A stretch of DNA of 6,024 bases from JAPEKQ01 sp964487295. GTDB lineage: Bacteria > Joyebacterota > Joyebacteria > Joyebacterales > Joyebacteraceae. Location of the stretch: NCBI GenBank assembly GCA_964487295.1, contig CAZAQL010000140.1:1-6024 (forward strand), written 5' to 3'. A model generated the notes under the pieces. That model ran no database searches and had not been told where the DNA came from. It saw nothing but the letters and a program-made list of their open reading frames with translations. Positions 1 through 5,182 of this stretch are shown here, in pieces (position 1 is the stretch's first letter; each line of letters opens with the position of its first letter). Both the position numbers and the translations under genes were made by a program.

Positions 1-231
1 GGGATCGTCATCGGAGCGCTTGCGCTCGCCCGGATGCGGGAGGGAGTGCCCTCCTCGAACATCGTCGGGAAGGCGGCCTTCACACTGGTCGGCCTCATGG
101 TCCTGGTGCACCTCCTCGATCTGAGGCCGCTCGAAGCGGGCTCCGTGTGGGTCGGCGCGGCGGCCGCCGTGCTCTCGGCGGCGTCCTACGCGCACAAGGG
201 GATCGTTCACAGCAGAGGTGGTTCGCGATGA
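1..231 (+). CDS. CDP-alcohol phosphatidyltransferase (PgsA-like), C-terminal fragment
   Basis: This is the 3' end of a membrane protein gene whose start lies before the window; 76 codons are visible in frame 1, ending in TGA at 229-231. The fragment has two hydrophobic segments, around visible residues 26-44 and 51-65, and a short basic tail. A polar stretch before the first segment ends in SSNIVGKAAFT. This resembles the end of phosphatidylglycerophosphate synthase, where a S-W-I-G-K-x-K-T stretch precedes the last two helices and the protein ends in a helix followed by a Q/SY-x-x-(K/R)G-like turn. Members of this family join a CDP-linked lipid to an alcohol phosphate in the inner membrane. 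The diagnostic D-G-x-x-A-R motif would be upstream, so the family call rests on the C-terminal pattern only. The stop overlaps the next start as ATGA, implying translational coupling. Another small polytopic membrane protein remains possible. Confidence 0.5.
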   Translation, partial: GIVIGALALARMREGVPSSNIVGKAAFTLVGLMVLVHLLDLRPLEAGSVWVGAAAAVLSAASYAHKGIVHSRGGSR

Positions 232-1373
232 GCAGGAACGCAGCGGGGCGGAGCGAGGTCTATCTCCTCAGGCTCTACGACGGGAACACGGACGAGATCG
301 CCGCGCGGCTCGAGCTTCTGCTCGAGCGGAGCGGCGTCGGCGCCATCGCCACGGCCGGCGAGACCGTGGCGGTCAAGATGCACTTCGGGGAGAGCGCCGA
401 CACGGGTCACGTGAGGCCCAGGTTCGTCCGCCGGATCGTCTCGTGGCTGCAGCATCGCGGCGTGCGGCCGTTTCTGACCGACACCAACACGCTGTACCGG
501 GGGAGCCGGTCGGACTCCGTGGCGCACATCCGGACGGCGGTGGAGCACGGGTTCACGCTCTCGGCCGTCGGGGCGCCCGTCATCATAGCGGACGGTCTCA
601 GAGGCACGACGGAGAGCCGGATCCCATTCGAGGGCAAGCTGCTCTCGGAGGCGTCGTTCGGCCGCGAGATCCTGAAGGCGGACAGCCTGCTGAGCGTCGC
701 GCACTTCAAGGGGCACGAGCTCTCGGGATTCGGCGGCGCGCTCAAGAACGTGGGGATGGGGTGCGCCTCGAGGACGGGCAAGCTCGAACAGCACTCGACC
801 ACGCGGCCCGTCGTGAGAGACAGCTGCATAGCGTGCGGGATCTGCTCGCCCTGGTGTCCCGTGGGGGCCATCACGGTGGGGGAGCGGGCCGTCATCGACC
901 CCGAGACCTGCATAGGCTGCGGCGAGTGCGTGGTCGTCTGTCCTGCCGGCGCCATCGGGATCCGGTGGGACGAATCGGCTGACATCTTCCAGATGAAGAT
1001 GGTAGAATACGTCCAGGCAATCTCGTCGGTCCGCCGCGGCCGGATCGGGTACGTCAACTTCATCACGGACGTGCACCCGCTCTGCGACTGCTACGGCGCG
1101 CCGAAGGTGCCGATCGTCCGCGACGTCGGAGTGGCGGCCTCGATGGACCCCGTCGCGCTGGACCAGGCCTGCTACGACCTCGTCAACGAGGCGCCCGTGG
1201 CGCCGGGAGCGGAGCTCAGCGAGGTCTACCGGCGTGGCGGCGACAAGTTCAGGGATCTTCATCCTGATGTGGACCCGACCGTTCAGCTCCGGTATGGTGA
1301 GGAGCTGGGGATCGGGAGCAGGGACTACGAGCTGATCGAGATCGCGGAGAGCGCCCGTAGCTCAGCTGGATAG
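228..1373 (+). CDS. DUF362 domain protein with two [4Fe-4S] ferredoxin clusters
   Basis: The product is 381 aa. ATG 228 is chosen over the in-frame start at 147 because it has an AGAGG site at 214-218 and overlaps the previous stop as ATGA. Visible DUF362 features are KMHFGE near residues 48-53, HFKGHELSGFGGALKNVGMG around 163-182, and a C-terminal block with CDCYG followed by DVGVAASMDPVALDQA. A bacterial-type diferredoxin lies between these halves. The first cluster motif is C200-x2-C203-x2-C206-x3-C210-P and the second is C228-x2-C231-x2-C234-x3-C238-P, so all eight ligands are intact. Family members are iron-sulfur proteins of unsettled biochemical function; a cytoplasmic electron-transfer or redox-sensing role is inferred. 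There is no signal peptide or membrane helix. The conserved fold seems to end at about YELIEI, and the last seven codons and TAG stop are inside the tRNA-Arg gene. The family call is firm; the function is unknown. Confidence 0.93.
   Translation: MSRNAAGRSEVYLLRLYDGNTDEIAARLELLLERSGVGAIATAGETVAVKMHFGESADTGHVRPRFVRRIVSWLQHRGVRPFLTDTNTLYRGSRSDSVAHIRTAVEHGFTLSAVGAPVIIADGLRGTTESRIPFEGKLLSEASFGREILKADSLLSVAHFKGHELSGFGGALKNVGMGCASRTGKLEQHSTTRPVVRDSCIACGICSPWCPVGAITVGERAVIDPETCIGCGECVVVCPAGAIGIRWDESADIFQMKMVEYVQAISSVRRGRIGYVNFITDVHPLCDCYGAPKVPIVRDVGVAASMDPVALDQACYDLVNEAPVAPGAELSEVYRRGGDKFRDLHPDVDPTVQLRYGEELGIGSRDYELIEIAESARSSAG
979..1008 (+). promoter_or_regulatory. Possible internal sigma-70-like promoter
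   Basis: CTGACA at 979-984 and TAGAAT at 1003-1008 each match the sigma-70 consensus hexamers at five of six positions and are separated by 18 bases. The site is within the DUF362 coding sequence, in a patch that is more A/T-rich than its surroundings and uses GTA and GAA codons. It could start a transcript for the tRNA-Arg and the peptidase, but the leader before the tRNA would be over 300 nt. It may be a chance match. Confidence 0.22.
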
Positions 1374-1427
1374 AGCACTGGATTCCGGTTCCAGGGGTCG
1401 GAGGTTCGAATCCTCTCGGGCGTACCA
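1351..1427 (+). tRNA. tRNA-Arg (anticodon CCG), CCA encoded
   Basis: This 77-nt gene folds as a full cloverleaf. The acceptor stem is GCGCCCG (1351-1357) with CGGGCGT (1417-1423), followed by discriminator A1424 and an encoded CCA (1425-1427). The D stem is GCTC/GAGC around the loop AGCTGGATA. The anticodon stem CTGGA/TCCAG (1378-1382, 1390-1394) closes the loop TTCCGGT, giving anticodon CCG at 1385-1387, which reads CGG. The T arm is GGAGG/CCTCT with loop TTCGAAT. A20 in the D loop and C35, the known bacterial ArgRS identity bases, are both present. The first acceptor pair is G1-U72 instead of the usual G-C, and the T stem also closes with a G-U pair. The 5' 23 nt overlap the end of the DUF362 gene on the same strand. 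Confidence 0.96.
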
Positions 1428-1437
1428 GAGAACGGGT

Positions 1438-1465
1438 GAGGGCCAGCGAGTCGTCGCTGGCCCTC
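1438..1465 (+). terminator. Perfect 12-bp hairpin after the tRNA, no U-tract
   Basis: The arms 1438-1449 (GAGGGCCAGCGA) and 1454-1465 are exact reverse complements around the loop GTCG. The hairpin begins 10 nt after the tRNA CCA end. It is followed by CCCCGC, not by T residues, so it lacks the tail of a classic Rho-independent terminator. It could be a U-less terminator, a 3' processing or stability element for the tRNA precursor, or an attenuator ahead of the peptidase gene, whose start is 45 nt downstream. Confidence 0.55.
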
Positions 1466-1500
1466 CCCGCACAGACAGGCTGCTCGCCGCGCGGCCGTGA

Positions 1501-1505
1501 GGAGG
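1501..1505 (+). promoter_or_regulatory. Shine-Dalgarno site fixing the GTG start of the peptidase
   Basis: GGAGG lies 5 nt before GTG 1511 and sets that start. The longer reading frame opens at GTG 1436, inside the region of the hairpin, where no such site precedes it. ATG 1523 would be 17 nt away, too far for this site. Confidence 0.75.
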
Positions 1506-1510
1506 TGAGC

Positions 1511-3628
1511 GTGAAGACTCCGATGAGAGTTCTCTTGAGCGTCCTCGTCACGATGGCTCTGGCCTCGTCCGGCGTCGCGGCGACGCTCTACAGCTTCGCG
1601 CACGGCGGCGCCGAGCCGACGCCGGCTGCGCTCCGGGGAGCGACCGTGCGCTTCATCGGGCAGAGCGAGTTCATCGTGGAGGCGGACGAGCGATTCGGCG
1701 GCGACCGGCGCGCCGAGGGGTTCCTGTGCGAGGAACTCGTCGAGCTCACTGAAGAAGATGTGGCGTTCATCTGCTACCCGCGCGCAAGGGATCACTCGCT
1801 CGCGGTTGTCGGGGATGTGGTGTGGAGCGAGCCTGACGGCGCCGTGCTCGTGATCGCGCCCGCGGCGCGGGTCGGTGACCTCAGATCGAGGTCGTTCATG
1901 TGCTACCCGCTGCCGGAGCGCATGGACCCGACGGCGTGGTTCGATGAGACTCCGCCGGCGGGCGCGCTGCCGAGGGGCGACGAGTCCGCCCTCCGCGGGT
2001 TCGTGGACGACGTCCTCGATGCGGTCTCGAGCGACACGCTCATGGCGCACGTGGAGCGCCTCTCGCAGTATCCGGGAGGGGAGTCGAGGACCCGGTACAT
2101 CTACCGGGACGAGTGCCTCGACGAGGCGGCCGCTTACATCGTCGGCAGGCTCGAGAGCTACGGCGTTGTCGTCGACACGCAGGCCTTCACGCGGCTCGGC
2201 TACACGTGCGAGCAGGGGATCGGCGGTCCGCCCGTGGACTACCCGCTCGAGAATATCACAGGCATCCTCCCAGGCGACGGCCGTCTGAGCGGCTGCTACG
2301 TGGTGGGAGCCCACTACGACGCGATCGCAAGTTACTCCTTCCCCGACGACAGCTTCTGGTGGTGCGACAACGCCGCGCCCGGCGCTGACGACAACGCCAC
2401 GGGTGTCGCGACCGTTCTCGAGGCCGCGCGCGTGCTCGCTTCGTCCGGCGGGACGTTCCCGTTCGATATCCGCTTCGCGCTCTTCACTGCAGAGGAACAG
2501 GGGTTGATCGGAAGCGACACGTACTCCGACTCGCTCGCCGCGGCAGGTGACACGGTCTACGCGATCCTGAACGTCGACATGATCGCCTACAAGCGCCAGG
2601 CCTCGGACCCGGACACGTGTCATATCGTCACGAACCCCGCGACGAGGTGGTTCGCCGACTGGATCATCGACACGACGACGGGCGCGTACGCCGGGGCCTT
2701 CCCCGACTTCGTCGTCGAGCGGATCGACAAGGCGCTGGCGTACAGCGACCACGGGAGCTTCTGGGTCAACGGCTACGACGGGCTCGTGGCGATCGAGCAC
2801 TTCGATCCGCGCGACAGAAACGTCAACTACCACACGATCGATGACCGGCTGGACACGGTCTTCGCGAGCCAGCTGGCGTCGACCGCGCGCATGTGTATCG
2901 GCGCGATGGCGCGGATGGTCGACCCCGAGGGGACATTCAACATCGCGGTGTTCGGCACGGACGTCGACTTCACGCCCGACTACGTGAGCACGGACGCGAG
3001 TGTCGAGGTCACCGTCGACGCGCATGCCTACGGCCCGCCGGAGGACGTGAGCCTGACGCTCGAGGTCTGGGACGGCCGGCCCGACGAGGGCACGCTGCTG
3101 GACGCGGGGAGCTTCGCCGGGCTTCTGGGCGGTGGCGAGTACGTCACGCACACCTTCACCTGGGAGCCGTCCGAGGATGATGTCGGTGAGCACACGCTCT
3201 GGGTCCGCGCCGTGACGGACGGCGCGGAAGAACTCAGTCTGAACGACAACGCCGACTCGACGCTCGTCACGGTGACGGCGCCCCGTCTTTTCGTGACAGA
3301 TCACTTCGCCTGGCCCAACCCGGTGGAGAGCGTCAGCGACCTCGGGTTCCGCTACGAGCTCTCGCGCGACGCGGCCGCGGCGGACATCGACGTGTTCGAC
3401 GTGACCGGTCAGCGGATCGCGACCTGGCACGTCACGTACGACCAGTCCGCGGGCGACGCCGGCAACGCCGGACTCCTGGCGGGCTGGAACGACGTCTCGT
3501 GGAGCGTCCTCGACGGCGCGGCGGACGAACCGGCAAGCGGCGTGTACGTCTACCGGCTCGCGGTCTGGGAGAGCGGAGCGACGGACGAGTCGGACATCGT
3601 GACGGGCAAGATCGCGCTCGTTCGGTGA
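1511..3628 (+). CDS. Secreted M28-family zinc aminopeptidase with CARDB-like and FlgD/sorting-like C-terminal domains
   Basis: The product is 705 aa from GTG 1511. Residues 1-24 form a Sec signal peptide (basic start, hydrophobic core, likely cleavage after V-A-A at 22-24). Residues about 25-160 are an unassigned, cysteine-containing N-terminal region. The M28 peptidase core covers about 170-475 and has all expected co-catalytic zinc residues: H268 and D270 in GAHYDA, D293 in GADDNATG, the E328-E329 pair in TAEEQGLIGS, D356 in NVDMI, and H441 in YHTIDD. SDHGSF (412-417) is also conserved. A CARDB-like beta domain spans about 477-590. The C-terminus (about 599-705) begins WPNP and contains DVTGQRIA and SGVYVYRLAV, typical of FlgD-Ig or type IX sorting modules. 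It probably removes N-terminal residues from peptides outside the cytoplasm; whether it is surface-attached or released is inferred. Substrate preference cannot be read from the sequence. No strong promoter is visible in the 83-nt gap after the tRNA. Confidence 0.93.
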   Translation: MKTPMRVLLSVLVTMALASSGVAATLYSFAHGGAEPTPAALRGATVRFIGQSEFIVEADERFGGDRRAEGFLCEELVELTEEDVAFICYPRARDHSLAVVGDVVWSEPDGAVLVIAPAARVGDLRSRSFMCYPLPERMDPTAWFDETPPAGALPRGDESALRGFVDDVLDAVSSDTLMAHVERLSQYPGGESRTRYIYRDECLDEAAAYIVGRLESYGVVVDTQAFTRLGYTCEQGIGGPPVDYPLENITGILPGDGRLSGCYVVGAHYDAIASYSFPDDSFWWCDNAAPGADDNATGVATVLEAARVLASSGGTFPFDIRFALFTAEEQGLIGSDTYSDSLAAAGDTVYAILNVDMIAYKRQASDPDTCHIVTNPATRWFADWIIDTTTGAYAGAFPDFVVERIDKALAYSDHGSFWVNGYDGLVAIEHFDPRDRNVNYHTIDDRLDTVFASQLASTARMCIGAMARMVDPEGTFNIAVFGTDVDFTPDYVSTDASVEVTVDAHAYGPPEDVSLTLEVWDGRPDEGTLLDAGSFAGLLGGGEYVTHTFTWEPSEDDVGEHTLWVRAVTDGAEELSLNDNADSTLVTVTAPRLFVTDHFAWPNPVESVSDLGFRYELSRDAAAADIDVFDVTGQRIATWHVTYDQSAGDAGNAGLLAGWNDVSWSVLDGAADEPASGVYVYRLAVWESGATDESDIVTGKIALVR

Positions 3629-3636
3629 TGCCGGGT

Positions 3637-3656
3637 GGGCGCGGTGCGCCGCGCCT
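3637..3656 (+). other. Short GC-rich hairpin after the peptidase gene
   Basis: Arms 3637-3644 and 3649-3656 pair as seven G-C/C-G pairs plus one G-U, around the loop TGCG, starting 8 nt after the peptidase stop. There is no T-run behind it. It may be a weak terminator or mRNA 3'-end stabiliser; such stems also arise by chance in DNA this rich in GC. It ends just before the GAGG site of the next gene. Confidence 0.25.
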
Positions 3657-3657
3657 C

Positions 3658-3661
3658 GAGG
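3658..3661 (+). promoter_or_regulatory. Shine-Dalgarno site for the small membrane protein
   Basis: GAGG is followed after 9 nt by ATG 3671. The same frame has an earlier GTG at 3635, which falls next to a hairpin and has no purine-rich site, and an ATG at 3662, which directly abuts the GAGG. ATG 3671 is therefore preferred. Confidence 0.5.
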
Positions 3662-3670
3662 ATGTGTCCG

Positions 3671-3904
3671 ATGGTGCGACGAGACAGACGAGACGCCGAG
3701 GACCGGATTCGTCGGGTGGTCGTCGGGAGCGCGAACCTCTTTCTCGCCGGGATGCTCGTATACGCCGTGCGGCGCTTCCAGAGCTCGATCGGCGACGTTT
3801 ACGGCAACAGGTTCTTCTACGTCCCGGCGGCCATGCTCGCGATCGCCGTATGGCGGGCGGTCGCGGGACTGCTCATTCTCCTGGGGAGGCGTCGTGGAGC
3901 CTAG
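3671..3904 (+). CDS. Small two-helix membrane protein, function unknown
   Basis: The product is 77 aa from ATG 3671. I do not recognise a family. A very basic N-terminus (MVRRDRRDAEDRIRR) precedes a first hydrophobic helix at about residues 16-33. A short loop with FQSSIGDVYGNRFFY follows, then a second helix at about 48-71 and a basic tail, LGRRRGA. The positive charges at both ends suggest both termini are cytoplasmic with a short external loop. The gene's last 11 bases overlap the start of the HAD-kinase gene, and that gene's Shine-Dalgarno site lies inside its coding sequence, so the two are probably translationally coupled. A role as an accessory to the membrane kinase is only an inference from position. 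Placement between genes, coupling and hydrophobic pattern support it as real, although the start is uncertain (GTG 3635 would add 12 residues). Confidence 0.7.
   Translation: MVRRDRRDAEDRIRRVVVGSANLFLAGMLVYAVRRFQSSIGDVYGNRFFYVPAAMLAIAVWRAVAGLLILLGRRRGA
3883..3889 (+). promoter_or_regulatory. Shine-Dalgarno site inside the upstream gene, for the HAD-kinase GTG start
   Basis: GGGGAGG lies 4 nt before GTG 3894, within the last codons of the small membrane protein gene. The spacing is slightly short, but no other start in this frame occurs before the conserved HAD motif I begins at residue 15 of this reading. Confidence 0.6.
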
Positions 3905-5165
3905 AGCGGGCGGCGCGCGCCGGGGCGTCGTGGCGTTCGACGTCGATGGCGTCCTTCTCAGACGCCTCTTCCTGCTCAGGGCCGCGCGCGACGCCGGACC
4001 CTTCGTGTGGCTTCGCACGTTCTGGCTCGGATTCCAGCTTAAGGTCGGCGCGATCGACGTGCGGCAGGCCGTCGAGCGGGGCTACCGCCTGCTCGCCGGG
4101 CGTGCGACGTCCGAGCTCCTCAGGACGGGCGACGCTCTTCGCTTGACGCCGGGGGCCTCCGAGCTCTGTGAACAGCTCCAGGAGGCCGGATACGAGGTCG
4201 CGCTGGTCAGCGCGGGCGTTCCACAGGAGGTCGTCGAGCGTCTGGCCGACCGTCTCGGAGCACAGGCGGCGTACGGTGTTCTCCTTGAGCGGCACGAGGG
4301 ACGTCTGACGGGCCGCCTCCTTGGCGAGCGCCACTCCGGACGCGGCAAGCGGCGGAGTCTCGAGCGCGTGCTCGAGCGCTGGGGCGCCGGCTGGCACGAG
4401 ACCACGGTCGTCGTGGACGACGTGAGCAACGCCGAGATCGTGGAGTCGGCCTGGCGGAGCATCGCGGTCAACCCTGAGTTCCCCATTGCGAGGAAGGCGA
4501 GCTTCGTCCTGTACACGTCGAACCTGGTCGAGATCCTCGAGTTCTTCCCCGAGGGTCAGGCCACCGGGATCACGCCTCACTGGCTGGCCGTGCGACACGA
4601 GATCTTTCGCAAGGGCATCCACATCTGCGCCGTGCTGGTGCCGCTGATCGCGGCCGCCTCACGCCCGTTCGCGCTGTGGCTCGTGAGCTCGGCGACGCTC
4701 CTGTTTCTTCTCTCGGAGCTCTTCAGGCTTCTGGGCATCGCGCTGCCGGTCTTCTCGCACGTCACTTGGAGGTCGATGCGCACGGGGGAGCAGCGAGGGA
4801 TCGTGCTCGGACCCTTCCTGTACGGCCTTGGGATCTGGCTGACGCTGTGGTTCTTCCCGCTTCCGGCCGCGACCGTGGGCATCCTGACGCTCGCCGTCGG
4901 TGACACTGTGGCGAGCCTCATGGGGCGCATGTTCGGGAAGACGCCGCTTCTCCACAATCCCGGGAAGACACTCGTGGGGTCGCTCTCTCTCTTCGGAGTA
5001 GGCGCGATAGTTGCTATGTCCTATGTGTCTGTCCCGTGGGCACTTGCGGTTGGAGCGGCGGTCAGCTTTCTGGAGTCGCTCCCGATCGGGGCGTTCGATA
5101 ATCTGTTGCTTCCGCTGGCGTCCGCTGGCATGGTGTCTCTGGCCGTGCAAGTAGGCGCGGTCTGA
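3894..5165 (+). CDS. Fusion: HAD-IB (SerB-like) phosphatase + dolichol/phytol-kinase-type membrane lipid kinase
   Basis: The product is 423 aa and has two parts. Residues about 11-215 are a soluble HAD hydrolase. Motif I is F-D16-V-D18-G-V, motif II is S106-A-G, motif III is probably K152, and motif IV is V-V-D175-D176-V-S-N, followed by the SerB-like ending SIAVNPEFP. Residues about 228-423 are a polytopic domain with roughly five to six helices. It carries marks of the SEC59/VTE5 (dolichol kinase/phytol kinase) family: R-H-E-x-F-R-K-x-x-H (234-243), SELFRLLG (274-281), GDTVASLMGRMFGK (336-349), NPGKTLVGSL (355-364), and FLESLP with DNLLLP (392-407). Such enzymes phosphorylate a polyprenol or other lipid alcohol, usually using CTP. 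The HAD part may act on phosphoserine-like or lipid phosphate substrates. Each domain is close to stand-alone family length, with no break in frame. It is coupled to the preceding small membrane gene, and a nucleotide-sugar dehydrogenase starts 17 nt after it. Substrates are unproven. Confidence 0.87.
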   Translation: MEPRAGGARRGVVAFDVDGVLLRRLFLLRAARDAGPFVWLRTFWLGFQLKVGAIDVRQAVERGYRLLAGRATSELLRTGDALRLTPGASELCEQLQEAGYEVALVSAGVPQEVVERLADRLGAQAAYGVLLERHEGRLTGRLLGERHSGRGKRRSLERVLERWGAGWHETTVVVDDVSNAEIVESAWRSIAVNPEFPIARKASFVLYTSNLVEILEFFPEGQATGITPHWLAVRHEIFRKGIHICAVLVPLIAAASRPFALWLVSSATLLFLLSELFRLLGIALPVFSHVTWRSMRTGEQRGIVLGPFLYGLGIWLTLWFFPLPAATVGILTLAVGDTVASLMGRMFGKTPLLHNPGKTLVGSLSLFGVGAIVAMSYVSVPWALAVGAAVSFLESLPIGAFDNLLLPLASAGMVSLAVQVGAV

Positions 5166-5170
5166 CACAG

Positions 5171-5177
5171 AAGGAGG
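5171..5177 (+). promoter_or_regulatory. Shine-Dalgarno site fixing the GTG start of the nucleotide-sugar dehydrogenase
   Basis: AAGGAGG, a near-ideal site, lies 5 nt before GTG 5183, in the 17-nt gap after the kinase stop. It places the Rossmann motif G17-x-G19-x-x-G22 at the expected distance from the N-terminus. Confidence 0.8.
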
Positions 5178-5182
5178 ACGAG

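Noticed and set aside
147..227. Earlier in-frame start for the DUF362 gene
   Set aside because: It would lie wholly within the previous coding sequence, adds an Arg/Gly-rich stretch unlike the family, and has no better ribosome site than ATG 228.
207..1262. 351-codon - strand frame opposite the DUF362 gene
   Set aside because: Arg/His/Asp-rich composition without motifs; the + strand has eight intact cluster cysteines and conserved DUF362 blocks.
1351..1427. tRNA 3' end as an integration site for a mobile element
   Set aside because: No integrase, no second copy of the tRNA 3' sequence and no phage or transposon gene can be seen in the following 4.6 kb.
1436..1510. Longer N-terminus for the peptidase from GTG 1436
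   Set aside because: It would translate through the 12-bp hairpin and bury the signal peptide behind 25 polar residues; GTG 1511 has GGAGG at ideal spacing.
1325..4018. Open reading frame of 897 codons on the - strand opposite the peptidase gene
   Set aside because: It mirrors the + strand codon bias of GC-rich DNA, reads as low-complexity Arg/Val/Asp/Glu-rich protein, crosses the tRNA and three well-supported + genes, and shows no domain motif.
4343..4380. Repeated CTCGAGCG units
   Set aside because: They encode L-E-R-V-L-E-R in a helix of the HAD domain and are explained by the protein repeat and codon bias.
5071..5102. GATAAT at 5097-5102 as a promoter for the dehydrogenase
   Set aside because: The bases encode the conserved F-D-N of the kinase domain, and no acceptable -35 hexamer occurs at normal spacing.
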